Source: Lachnospiraceae bacterium AC2028 (GTDB taxonomy: Bacteria; Bacillota; Clostridia; Lachnospirales; Lachnospiraceae). Taken from it: DNA of 64,000 nt. The position numbers were made by a program, and so were the translations under genes. How positions within the stretch are numbered: position 1 is the stretch's first letter; the number at the start of each line of letters is the position of its first letter. The stretch covers positions 1 to 64,000 of the forward strand of contig JNJD01000008.1 of assembly GCA_000702685.1 (NCBI GenBank), written 5' to 3'. Positions 24,321 through 32,704 of this stretch are shown in pieces. The notes under the pieces are model-generated. The model saw only the letters and a program-made list of their open reading frames with translations, had not been told where the DNA came from and searched no databases.

Positions 24321-25274
24321 ATGAGCGAAGAATTAAAAGAAAAACAGATCAGCAGGGTTCTGCAGATTTATTCAAAATTATCAGATGGTTATATCGTGAA
24401 CAAGGCGGAAGAAGCTGCCAGGTTCGATGTTGCCGAAAGAAGCATTCAGCGAGATATTGATCACATCCGTGCATTCTTGGACGAAGAGTCCGAGCGTACA
24501 GGTGTGATCAATTCTGTTATATATGACCGTTCTGCCGGCGGGTATAGGTTAGAAACATTATATAAGATGCGTCTTCAGAACAGCGAAGTTCTTGCATTAT
24601 GTAAGATTCTCCTTGATAGCAGAGCTTTCACCAAAGAAGAAATGGTGGAGATGCTTGATAAACTTATTGCATGTTGCGTTCCTAAGAGTAATCAGAAGAT
24701 TGTTCAGGAACTTATTCAGAATGAAGAGTTTCATTATGTTGAGCCTAGGCATAAAACTTTTTTCGTAGACAAACTTTGGAATGTTGGACAGGCAATAAGA
24801 AATAGTCAGTATATTGAAATAAAGTACCAGGGAATTCAGGGAAGCACGGTTAAAACTCGAAAGCTTATGCCGGTCTCTATTATGTTTTCTGAGTATTATT
24901 TTTATATGGCGGCATTTTTGGAAGACAAGGAAGTAAAGAAAAATTTCCGTGTTCTCGAAGATGCATCGCCTACTATATACCGCATGGATAGAATTCAATC
25001 TCTTAAGGTTTTGGATGAACGATTTAAGATTCCGTATAAGGATCGATTTGAGGAGGGTGAATTCCGTAAAAGAATCCAGTTTATGTACGGAGGAAAACTT
25101 CGGAAGGTAACATTCAAGTATTCTGGATATTCTGTGGAAGCAGTACTTGATCGCCTGCCAACAGCAAAGATACTTTCTGAAGAAGAGGGAGAATATACGA
25201 TCTCTGCTGAAGTGTTCGGTGATGGTATTGATATGTGGCTTAGGAGTCAGGGAGACAAAGTAAAGATTATTTGA
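24321..25274 (+). CDS. HTH-WYL transcriptional regulator
   Basis: 317 residues. The N-terminal winged HTH (FDVAERSIQRDIDHIRAFL) is of the DeoR/HTH_11 type. The middle WYL domain carries IEIKYQG, KLMPVSIMFSEYYFYMAAF and FRVLEDASPTIYRMDRI, and a WCX-like C-terminal domain follows. WYL regulators often control phage-defence genes and sense nucleic acids or nucleotides. The ATG at 24321 follows GGGGGAAG; earlier ATGs at 24282 and 24306 are less likely. The next gene starts 24 bases on, so it probably controls the two large unknown genes. Confidence 0.87.
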   Translation: MSEELKEKQISRVLQIYSKLSDGYIVNKAEEAARFDVAERSIQRDIDHIRAFLDEESERTGVINSVIYDRSAGGYRLETLYKMRLQNSEVLALCKILLDSRAFTKEEMVEMLDKLIACCVPKSNQKIVQELIQNEEFHYVEPRHKTFFVDKLWNVGQAIRNSQYIEIKYQGIQGSTVKTRKLMPVSIMFSEYYFYMAAFLEDKEVKKNFRVLEDASPTIYRMDRIQSLKVLDERFKIPYKDRFEEGEFRKRIQFMYGGKLRKVTFKYSGYSVEAVLDRLPTAKILSEEEGEYTISAEVFGDGIDMWLRSQGDKVKII

Positions 25275-25298
25275 TTACATTGTATGGAGGAGTTGCAT

Positions 25299-26795
25299 AT
25301 GATGAAAAACATAGAACTCAAAAATCCTGAAATAGATGCTGATGGATTAATAGTACAATATAGTGTTTCTGTGCCTAAAGAAGATCAAAGTGAAGATAAA
25401 ATAATTCAAGAATTCTATGCAGATTATAGAAGTACGTTAGATGAGCTTGAAAGACTTACCAATAATGCTGATGGGTTAGACTATGCTTTGGCCGCTTCTT
25501 CTGGTCTTATAGCAGGAATAATCGATATTTTTTTTGTTGGCGAATTGGGTTTGTTTAAAAATGCAAGCGATGAAGCAAAAGATAGATTCAGATCCGATAA
25601 AGGTGAAATAAACGAAAAAGTAAATAGATATATAGAAAAATATGCAAAAAGAAAGGGATACAAAGGGGAAGGACTTAAAGGAGCAATAGATTTTTTGGAA
25701 AAAAAGTATCCTGTAGCACAGGATAATGTATGGAGTGGAAAGCATATATCATCTGCGAATACTCATCATTTAGATGATTTGGCTCATCATCCGACTTTGT
25801 TAGGATTATTGTCGGCGATTGTTGTACAGTATTTTAGACTAGCTGTCTTCTCAAATAAACAGGGGAGCGATGTTGTTGTATTTGTAGAAATAGATAAAAA
25901 GGAATTTATTAGGAATCTTATTCCTATAGTCATTTCAGGTGTTTTAAAATGGCTGACTTACATGGTCGAGCAGAAAGAGAAAAATGAGTTGGATGAGGAA
26001 TTACCAAAGCCAATTCATATTTTGGTAGAAAAACTATATCTTACTCCTGCGGCAATTTCGATATTGAAAACAGTGGATAATTGGTATGGGCATTTGGTGA
26101 GTGATATGGGGGGGAGTAAGAACACACCAGGAGGAGGTACGGGGATTCCGGGCATGTTCTTATCTCTTATGAAAGAGATATCTATGCTTCCAGGTTTAAA
26201 TAATTCAAATCTTCCTCAGTTGCTGAATGATTTGTACCAAGGAACTGCGGCATCACCTTTGACAGATAAACTTGACTTGAGAGCGGAACTGACGGTTGTT
26301 AAAGAACAGCAGCTGCCTGTTATTGTAAATGAAATATTAGTTCGTTCATCATATTTTATAAGTCATCTTGTGAAAGAGTTACAAGACAATGATTTGCAAA
26401 ATGTAAACTGGAAGAATGTAGTTCCGTTTTACAATAGAACCACAGTGAGAATGATGACTGTTTCTACTGTTACCATGGAAGTTGTCGATGCTGCAGATGC
26501 AGCTATTCGGGCAGCGGCTAAATCAGGAGGATTTGTACCGGGCTTTGCTGCTCAATTTGTGGTTAGGATAAACTTTGTTGGATTAGGAAGATGCGCTTTA
26601 GCTTGTACAACGGATGCTGCTATGGGATTGAAAAAAACATCATTGGAATATGCTGTAGCATCAGCTGAGGTGGGAATAGCATCGGATGTTACTATGAAGG
26701 CATTGGACGATATTCAATTATCAAAGCAGAAAACTCAAAAGAAACTGGATGAATTAAATGCTCAAACCAGTGAGTTATCGGGGTTTAAGTTTTAA
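25299..26795 (+). CDS. Unassigned membrane-associated protein of WYL-linked pair
   Basis: 498 residues. A glycine/alanine-rich hydrophobic hairpin lies at about 65-85 (YALAASSGLIAGIIDIFFVGE), a second hydrophobic block with HHLDDLAHHPTLLGLLSAIV at about 155-180, a third near 205-225, and long Ala/Gly-rich helices near the C-terminus. The HH...HH pattern could bind metal. GGAGGA lies seven bases before the ATG. I cannot place it in a family. Position behind a WYL regulator and in front of a TerB/PH-like protein suggests an effector acting at the membrane. Confidence 0.55.
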   Translation: MMKNIELKNPEIDADGLIVQYSVSVPKEDQSEDKIIQEFYADYRSTLDELERLTNNADGLDYALAASSGLIAGIIDIFFVGELGLFKNASDEAKDRFRSDKGEINEKVNRYIEKYAKRKGYKGEGLKGAIDFLEKKYPVAQDNVWSGKHISSANTHHLDDLAHHPTLLGLLSAIVVQYFRLAVFSNKQGSDVVVFVEIDKKEFIRNLIPIVISGVLKWLTYMVEQKEKNELDEELPKPIHILVEKLYLTPAAISILKTVDNWYGHLVSDMGGSKNTPGGGTGIPGMFLSLMKEISMLPGLNNSNLPQLLNDLYQGTAASPLTDKLDLRAELTVVKEQQLPVIVNEILVRSSYFISHLVKELQDNDLQNVNWKNVVPFYNRTTVRMMTVSTVTMEVVDAADAAIRAAAKSGGFVPGFAAQFVVRINFVGLGRCALACTTDAAMGLKKTSLEYAVASAEVGIASDVTMKALDDIQLSKQKTQKKLDELNAQTSELSGFKF

Positions 26796-26820
26796 ATCTT
26801 TTTGTTGAGAGGTAATCGAT

Positions 26821-28677
26821 ATGAATAAAAATCTTAATGAAATCGTTATTGATAAGGAAAATTTTACAGTCGATGATGCTAGGGCGGCTTTGGAACAGAT
26901 TTTTTCTTCCCAAGTCGATGATTTTAATTCTATCAAGAATGAAAAATGGTATAAAAAACTATTAAATGCCGTCACATTTGGTGCTGGTAGGAAAAAACTG
27001 GTAATAAAAGATATTCGCTCATTAAGTAAACTTCAAGCAATCCTTGCGTTGATATGTACGAAAGGCTTTCAAGATACAGATGCTCATATCGAAAAAATCA
27101 TAGAGAATCTTTCGAAAACTAATGAAGCTGTAAAAAAGATATATCTGAGTAGCGTTGTAGGTATTAAACCCCAAGAAGATATCAAGAAAATGTCTGAAAC
27201 CGACAAACTCATTCTTCTTTTGACTTTGGAGCAATATAAATCAATCAACGGAAAAGAGGAAGATTTTAAGGAATATATAACGTATGTGGCTAGAACAATG
27301 GGCATATCACTTCCTGAAACAGAATTTAATTGCGAATTATTAAGTAAAGTAAATTCTGTTGAGGTTGTTTTTAGATGCTTGGTTGAATTGCAGATGATAG
27401 ATGGCACAGAGGCGATGCCTGAATTGATATCTGAAGCTGTAGATAATCTTAATATTTCAACGAAAGCAAAGAAAAAAATATATGATACAGTATCAAGAGA
27501 AATTGATACATTTAAGCCGGACTATCTTATCAAGAAATACTCAAACTCATATGGTGAAATAGATGCTGCTGATCTGCTGGATGATGAGTCGAACGATATC
27601 GTTATTGAAGAAGAATGTGATTCGGATGATTTAAAATGCTCTAATGATTCAAAAGCAGTTTCCTTATCTGAAATTGCCGATGTTATTGAAAAAGAATATA
27701 ACTGGACAAAACATGGAAATGCTCGAAATCCGGTTTACCAGATCGAAATTCTGAAAAATCAGGATATTAACACCATTATCGATAATAATGAAATAAATAA
27801 TACTGTTATCAGCGATAGTATTAAAAAATCATTGAACAAGGAAGGTGGATTTGCTTATTTGTATCGATTGCAAAATGGAGATATGTATGATGAACATTTT
27901 GACGGCAATCCAGTGTTTATGGCTTTGACAGTGGATGGGGTATATATTTGCGTTGCAGAACAAACGGCTTATATAGATTATAATTCTTTAAAGGATGTTA
28001 AACAAAAACTTATAACTGAAATTGAATATGGGATAAAAGAATATTATTCATCTTTGATAATAAATGCGGATAAAATCGTTTGGTATTCGAATGACGGAAA
28101 TATAGTTGATGGTGATGATAATGTAGAATTAGATAGAATAGATAGATTCTTTGAGAATCCATCATCTATCAGAGATATTGAGCGTTTTAATATAAGATAT
28201 CTTCGTAGATTCTTTGAGAAAATATTATTTGTATTAAATGGAAATAATAGAAATACAAATGATTTGGTTGAAGAAATTGTTGATAGATATTTGAAGAAAA
28301 TTGCTGGAACGTATAATTCATACGTGATTAAATCCATAAATGACTATAAGGATAAAAATAGAAAAAATAATGCCATGTCTAAATATCCGGGGCTAAGAGA
28401 TGAGGATGTAATAGCTTTTATAGATACCACTGTCTTTAAAACGGGAAAAGAAGGTATTCTTTTTGGATATGAAGGTATAGGATTTGATTATGCTTTTAAA
28501 CGTGTATTTGTTAAGTATAGTGAAATTACAGAAGTGGATTGCCTTGCACATGTAACGGTAAGAGGATTTTTTGATAATACATATCTTAGTTACATTGAAG
28601 GTCACTATGAAATAATTGAGCCGATCAATAAATTGGCACTCACGGATTGCCTTGAGGAGATATTGTGTATTATATAG
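26821..28677 (+). CDS. Large protein with TerB-like helices and a PH-like C-terminus
   Basis: 618 residues. The helical N-terminal half includes two blocks (LILLLTLEQYKSINGKEEDF and VVFRCLVELQMIDGTEAM) in the style of TerB. A very acidic linker is at about 245-275. The last 95 residues (DVIAFIDTTVFKTGKEGILFG, FVKYSEITEVDC, YIEGHYEII) look like a bacterial PH-like domain. No enzyme motif found. It follows the previous gene by 25 bases and has GAGAGG before the ATG. It may sense membrane state for its partner; inference only. Confidence 0.5.
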   Translation: MNKNLNEIVIDKENFTVDDARAALEQIFSSQVDDFNSIKNEKWYKKLLNAVTFGAGRKKLVIKDIRSLSKLQAILALICTKGFQDTDAHIEKIIENLSKTNEAVKKIYLSSVVGIKPQEDIKKMSETDKLILLLTLEQYKSINGKEEDFKEYITYVARTMGISLPETEFNCELLSKVNSVEVVFRCLVELQMIDGTEAMPELISEAVDNLNISTKAKKKIYDTVSREIDTFKPDYLIKKYSNSYGEIDAADLLDDESNDIVIEEECDSDDLKCSNDSKAVSLSEIADVIEKEYNWTKHGNARNPVYQIEILKNQDINTIIDNNEINNTVISDSIKKSLNKEGGFAYLYRLQNGDMYDEHFDGNPVFMALTVDGVYICVAEQTAYIDYNSLKDVKQKLITEIEYGIKEYYSSLIINADKIVWYSNDGNIVDGDDNVELDRIDRFFENPSSIRDIERFNIRYLRRFFEKILFVLNGNNRNTNDLVEEIVDRYLKKIAGTYNSYVIKSINDYKDKNRKNNAMSKYPGLRDEDVIAFIDTTVFKTGKEGILFGYEGIGFDYAFKRVFVKYSEITEVDCLAHVTVRGFFDNTYLSYIEGHYEIIEPINKLALTDCLEEILCII

Positions 28678-28721
28678 TTACTGGTTAGCTTTTTTGATTC
28701 ATTATTTCATAGTTTTTATTC

Positions 28722-28750
28722 TTGACGAAAAGAGGGTTCTAAAATACTAT
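28722..28750 (+). promoter_or_regulatory. Promoter for the small gene at 28860
   Basis: TTGACG, 17-base spacer, TACTAT. It lies in the 180-base gap after the PH-like gene and points at the 88-residue gene. Confidence 0.55.
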
Positions 28751-28859
28751 CATATTAATCGGCAAATTTGTGACACATTTCCGTGTGCTCCAATTATTGT
28801 CGACCAGATGATAAAATGTATTTAGGGATATTGCTCAGCCGAAAGGAGGAATATAGAAG

Positions 28860-29126
28860 ATGAGCGATATGGTATTTGATGAATATCCTGTTTTTAATTT
28901 CGATTTTCAAGGTAAAAAAATCGTATTTGATTTTCTCACGTATACTAATTCTGATTGTGATGATTTAGAAATGAATGCGATGCTTTTTGCGGATTCCAGA
29001 TATATATTGCTTAAAAGATTGGTTTATTTAAAACATATATTTGATCATAAAATTGCATCGAATGTAGAGTATGCAGAATATATTAAACTTAGAGATAAGT
29101 ATTTTGAGATGTGTACACAATATTAG
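28860..29126 (+). CDS. Small acidic protein, unknown
   Basis: 88 residues, soluble, rich in Asp/Tyr/Phe, with a helical centre (YILLKRLVYLKHIFDHKIA). AAAGGAGGA precedes the ATG by nine bases, and its own promoter and terminator bracket it, so it is a stand-alone gene. No family recognised. It could be an immunity or antitoxin-like partner to the WYL-linked pair upstream, but nothing in the sequence proves it. Confidence 0.55.
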   Translation: MSDMVFDEYPVFNFDFQGKKIVFDFLTYTNSDCDDLEMNAMLFADSRYILLKRLVYLKHIFDHKIASNVEYAEYIKLRDKYFEMCTQY

Positions 29127-29140
29127 ATTGATTTTATTGT

Positions 29141-29172
29141 TGCTCGGGAACTATCAGTTCCCGAGCATTTTT
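29141..29172 (+). terminator. Terminator
   Basis: TGCTCGGGAACT/AGTTCCCGAGCA, a perfect 12-bp stem with a 3-base loop, then TTTTTAT. Confidence 0.9.
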
Positions 29173-29200
29173 ATATTATGATATGAGAGCAATTATGTTT

Positions 29201-29250
29201 TGCATATAATAATTTGTTTGACAATAATTATATTTCTGCATATAATAATC
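29201..29250 (+). promoter_or_regulatory. Consensus promoter with repeated operator
   Basis: TTGACA (29218-29223), 17-base spacer, TATAAT (29241-29246). The string TGCATATAATAAT occurs at 29201 and again at 29237, so the second copy covers the -10 and the first lies just upstream of the -35. This arrangement suits control by the HTH protein encoded right after it. Confidence 0.75.
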
Positions 29251-29286
29251 ACATACACAGCGTGTATATAGTAATAGGAGGTTATT

Positions 29287-29565
29287 ATGAAAAAAAAGAC
29301 CTATAACATCGAAGGCCTTGAGCTGGAAGTTATTATTGATGATAAGAAAAATAGGGAAATGGATCAGGAGAGAAGACTCTTTTCATATCTGATCAAAGCT
29401 ATTAGAGAGTATTCGGGAATGGATCGAGCTAGTTTCTGCGAATGGCTCGGAATTCCTTACCGTACCCTGCAGGAATGGGAACTGGGCGGCAGGATGATGC
29501 CGGATTATGTACTCAGGCTTATAGCTTACAAAGTCAGAATGGAGAAACTTTCAGGAAACATCTGA
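29287..29565 (+). CDS. Small HTH regulator
   Basis: 92 residues. The C-terminal half (LIKAIREYSGMDRASFCEWLGIPYRTLQEWELGGRMMP) is an XRE/HTH domain of the type seen in short antitoxin-like or element regulators. The N-terminal half (TYNIEGLELEVIID) may be a dimerisation strand. AATAGGAGG lies before the ATG. A consensus promoter with repeated sites precedes it and a terminator follows, so it is a single-gene unit that likely represses itself. Confidence 0.7.
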   Translation: MKKKTYNIEGLELEVIIDDKKNREMDQERRLFSYLIKAIREYSGMDRASFCEWLGIPYRTLQEWELGGRMMPDYVLRLIAYKVRMEKLSGNI

Positions 29566-29683
29566 CTGGCTGACAGGAACCCGTGAACATCAGTATCTAT
29601 CTAGGAGACGCTTATACTAATAAACGTTTCTGACATCAAAATTTGTAAACTAACTGTTAACAAGATTGATGGGATTATAAAAA

Positions 29684-29721
29684 AACGGACCGATGATAGG
29701 ACTCATTTGTCCGTTTTTTTT
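29684..29721 (+). terminator. Terminator
   Basis: ACGGAC/GTCCGT outer stem with GATGA/TCATT inner pairing, followed by a run of seven to eight T; about 120 bases after the HTH gene. Confidence 0.8.
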
Positions 29722-29775
29722 ATGCCCAAATCCAATGACGATTGACTAAATTGTCTCAACCACGCGGTTTTTGAG

Positions 29776-29820
29776 CTGGCATTTTTATAACCCACCTAAA
29801 AATATACTATGTACATGTAA
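29776..29820. repeat. 45-bp direct repeat, left copy
   Basis: Begins CTGGCATTTTTATAACCCA and ends AATATACTATGTACATGTAA. A second copy at 46346-46390 in the same direction is identical at 40 of 45 positions. The pair brackets the Sel1/HIRAN, DUF262 and Druantia-like modules. This copy ends 49 bases before the Sel1-repeat gene and holds TATACT, which could be a -10, so promoter use and recombination site are both possible. Confidence 0.75.
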
Positions 29821-29869
29821 GATCGTGTCAGATGAACCACAGTAAACATTAGCCTTTTTGGAGATGAAA

Positions 29870-30781
29870 ATGACTAACGCTGAAGCTATAAAAGCGATAA
29901 GAGAATATTACGACATAGAGAATCCCCGGGAGGATGATGACATCCTGTATACCGAAGCTCTCAAATTCCTCATCGAAGAAACTCAGGATCCAAAGTATAT
30001 GACGGAACTCGCCTGGTACTATTGTGCACATAAGCGGTTTGACATCGAGATCAAATATCTGGAGCTTGCTGCAGAGTGCGGTTATGTTCCGGCTTTTGAG
30101 GAACTCGGATATATGTGGTACTACGGACAACATGGTGTACAGGATTATGAGAAGGCATTCCATTACTTCTCAAAGGGAGCAGAAAAGGGCGGCCTTTGGT
30201 GCAAATACAAGCTTGCGGACATGTACAGGTTCGGATGCTTTGTTCCGAAAGATGAGGCCAGATACTGTCAGATAATAGAGGAAGTTTATGAGGAGATTAA
30301 GCATCCCACCAGACTTAACCAGCCATTCCCAGAAGTTTCACTCAGACTTGCGGGCATAAGAGATGAGCAGGGACGGACAGATGAAGCGATCGATCTGCTT
30401 AAGAAAGCAAAAGAATTCATGGCGGAGAGGCTTTCAATGGATCCTTTTTGGGGACACATCGAGGTTATGGGCCGGATAGTCAGATTCCTTGATAAGATTT
30501 CAATTCATGTTCCTTCCAGATTCCCGTCGAACGATTTCTACGATCTCTTTATTTTTACAGAGACTCCCAGTAAATACTACATGGGCTACAGGGGCAGACG
30601 TCTTGAACTTGAGGTCATCGAAGAAAACGGTGAGAAAGCGATCGGATATAACGGTAAATGGTACAGATCCTTCGAAGATTTCTGTGCTAAAGCCGAAGTG
30701 GATGGCAAGAAATTCACTAGCATATACGATGAGATCTCTGACATACGCGATGAAGCATATGAATGGATTCCCTTCCTGTAA
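29870..30781 (+). CDS. Sel1-like repeat protein A
   Basis: 303 residues. TPR-like Sel1 repeats are visible at about 45-145, for example YLELAAECGYVPAFEELGYMWYYG and YFSKGAEKGGLWCKYKLADMY. The C-terminal 90 residues (YYMGYRGRRLELEVIEENG) form a separate unassigned unit. Sel1 proteins are scaffolds for protein contacts. The ATG at 29870 has TTGGAG six bases before it. It begins a four-gene set (Sel1, J-like, HIRAN, Sel1) and is the first gene inside the 45-bp repeat pair. Confidence 0.78.
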   Translation: MTNAEAIKAIREYYDIENPREDDDILYTEALKFLIEETQDPKYMTELAWYYCAHKRFDIEIKYLELAAECGYVPAFEELGYMWYYGQHGVQDYEKAFHYFSKGAEKGGLWCKYKLADMYRFGCFVPKDEARYCQIIEEVYEEIKHPTRLNQPFPEVSLRLAGIRDEQGRTDEAIDLLKKAKEFMAERLSMDPFWGHIEVMGRIVRFLDKISIHVPSRFPSNDFYDLFIFTETPSKYYMGYRGRRLELEVIEENGEKAIGYNGKWYRSFEDFCAKAEVDGKKFTSIYDEISDIRDEAYEWIPFL

Positions 30782-30812
30782 CTTGAAACTATAAACAATA
30801 TGGGGAAAAAAC

Positions 30813-31613
30813 ATGAAAAAGAAGAACATAGAAAAAATCATGGAAAGCAGCCAGAGCAGATTTGATGAATATGCTGAGCTTCTTGCAAGGCGTGATCAGC
30901 TTAACAAGGAAGCTGGATCTATCCTTACCTGTTATACTCAGGAATTTGGAGAGCAGCTTATCGCAAATTTCAAATTGAAGCTTGAGTGTATCAAGATGAA
31001 AAAGAACATCAGCTACTGTCGCCGGATGATCAACAGAGGAGTGAAGATCAATGTTAATAACATGACCGAGTCAGTTGAAAAGGAGATGGCACTCTATAAT
31101 GCCCAGCTGGCTGATATGCAGGGACAGTATGAAAATGCCAAGAAGTCTAAGAGTGTCGGAGAATTCCGATTCAGCCGATCAAAGAAGATCTATCGCAGGC
31201 TTTCCAAACTGGTACACCCGGATATGAATAAACTTACCGAGGAAAATGAGGATCTTCAGGAACTTTGGAACAGAATAGTGGTCGCATATCACGAGAGTAA
31301 TGTCGAGGAACTTGATGACTTGGAGATCCTGGTTCATAAGAAGCTTGAAGACCTTGGGGTTGATGAGACTAAGATTGAGGTAGAAGACATAGAAGAGCGA
31401 ATCGAGCGTGTGGAGCGCCAGATCAATGACATCCTTTCTACCGAACCTTATACATTCAGGGAGGTGCTTGCGGATGATGAAAGAAAAGCTGACTACCACA
31501 ATACACTTAATGAAGAGCATTCCAATTATGAAGAGTATCTTGAAACCCTTAAGAAAGCCCTTAATGAACTCCTTCTTGGGAAAGGAATGAATACAACATG
31601 GGAAATGAACTGA
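30813..31613 (+). CDS. J-domain-like protein with HPD motif
   Basis: 266 residues, highly charged and largely coiled coil. Residues about 123-165 (KIYRRLSKLVHPDMNK then LQELWNRIVVAYHESN) match helices II and III of a J domain, with the HPD triplet at 135-137 needed to stimulate DnaK. The N-terminal 120 residues form long helices rather than the usual N-terminal J domain, so the J unit is internal. It probably delivers clients to host DnaK. It overlaps the HIRAN gene by 16 bases. Confidence 0.75.
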   Translation: MKKKNIEKIMESSQSRFDEYAELLARRDQLNKEAGSILTCYTQEFGEQLIANFKLKLECIKMKKNISYCRRMINRGVKINVNNMTESVEKEMALYNAQLADMQGQYENAKKSKSVGEFRFSRSKKIYRRLSKLVHPDMNKLTEENEDLQELWNRIVVAYHESNVEELDDLEILVHKKLEDLGVDETKIEVEDIEERIERVERQINDILSTEPYTFREVLADDERKADYHNTLNEEHSNYEEYLETLKKALNELLLGKGMNTTWEMN

Positions 31614-31996
31614 CAATTGCTGAAAAAAAGAATATGGTTTCCGTTCTGACCGCAAATCCTCTGGGCGACCTTATAAAACCCCTCACCCACGAGATTCTGC
31701 TTTTTGATTCCTATGTAGCAGGAACAACGCATATTAAGGATGAGTCTGTCTTTGATGAGATAAAGGAAGGTGATAAGCTCATCCTCCAGCGAGAGCCCGA
31801 GAACCGATTTGATGAGAATGCAATACTGGTACTGAATGAGGCAGGAAAGAAACTTGGATATATCCCTGAGAAGGACAATATCGTCTTTGCACGTCTTATG
31901 GATGCCGGTAAGTATCTGACAGCAAAGGTAGAGCATATGGAACCTAAAGGTTCCTTCAGACAGATCAACATCAATATATATCTGGTGGATTTTTGA
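31598..31996 (+). CDS. Stand-alone HIRAN-domain protein
   Basis: 132 residues. After a 30-residue start, the region DSYVAGTTHIKD, LQREPENRFDENAILVLNEAGKKLGYIP and FARLMDAGKYLTAKV is a typical HIRAN domain, known from HLTF/Rad5 for binding DNA 3' ends or damaged forks. Bacterial single-domain HIRAN proteins are poorly characterised. It overlaps the J-like gene and is followed after 10 bases by the second Sel1 gene, so the four are probably made together. Confidence 0.83.
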   Translation: MGNELTIAEKKNMVSVLTANPLGDLIKPLTHEILLFDSYVAGTTHIKDESVFDEIKEGDKLILQREPENRFDENAILVLNEAGKKLGYIPEKDNIVFARLMDAGKYLTAKVEHMEPKGSFRQININIYLVDF

Positions 31997-32006
31997 GGAT
32001 AAGACT

Positions 32007-32615
32007 ATGGATTCTAAGGAATTATATGAACTGGCAAAAGAATATGAGGAGCGGGAAGATTTGGAAGAGACGTACCGCTATTACCTCGAGGCGGCACTGG
32101 CAGATGATGACGGTGAGGCTGTGTCCAAACTCGCGAATATGTATCTAAATGGCGATTATGTGGATATCGACTTTGATAAGTCCGCTCACTATTTTGAGAT
32201 AGCTTTGGAAAGAGACTATAAGATCCCTATATATTTATATATCCTCATAGGCAGCACTTATGAAAAAGAATCATCTGGAACTGCTGTTGAATGGTATAGG
32301 AGAGCAGCAGATGCCGGATATTCATATGCTTATGCCTGTTTGGGTGAGCACTTATACCATGGAGATGCTTTACCTCAGGATTATAAGAAAGCTTATGAAT
32401 ACTTTGAGAAATCTGGTGTTCATACTATTTCATTGTATTATCTAGGCTTGATGTACGAAAATGGATATTATGTAAACCGAAATAAAGAAAAAGCCAGGGA
32501 ATATTACCGGAGAATAATGGACGAATTCCCGGATCATAAGGATTACGGAGATCTGCATTACGAGCTTGCAGAAGAGCGCCTGTCGGCCCTCGAAAAACAA
32601 GGCGCTACTGTGTAA
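32007..32615 (+). CDS. Sel1-like repeat protein B
   Basis: 202 residues made almost entirely of Sel1/TPR-like repeats, e.g. YYLEAALADDDGEAVSKLANMYLNG, WYRRAADAGYSYAYACLGEHLYHG and YFEKSGVHTISLYYLGLMYENG. No signal peptide. It is likely a cytoplasmic scaffold. It closes the Sel1/J/HIRAN set; the next gene has its own extended -10 promoter 40-50 bases upstream. Confidence 0.82.
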   Translation: MDSKELYELAKEYEEREDLEETYRYYLEAALADDDGEAVSKLANMYLNGDYVDIDFDKSAHYFEIALERDYKIPIYLYILIGSTYEKESSGTAVEWYRRAADAGYSYAYACLGEHLYHGDALPQDYKKAYEYFEKSGVHTISLYYLGLMYENGYYVNRNKEKAREYYRRIMDEFPDHKDYGDLHYELAEERLSALEKQGATV

Positions 32616-32653
32616 TAAATTTCCCTAAATTCCTTAATAAGTGCCTAAAAATA

Positions 32654-32662
32654 TGGTATAAT
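32654..32662 (+). promoter_or_regulatory. Extended -10 promoter for the second WYL gene
   Basis: TGGTATAAT is an extended -10; the -35 region (TTAATA) is weak. The nearby string CCTAAAAATAT also appears within the 45-bp repeat at 29776. Confidence 0.5.
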
Positions 32663-32704
32663 TAGACATCTTTCTGTGAGAATTCCATAATGGAGGATGC
32701 CTAT

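Noticed and set aside
28616-28825. 69-codon frame at the end of the PH-like gene
   Set aside because: Begins inside a confident gene in another frame and lacks a ribosome site; the promoter at 28722 lies within it.
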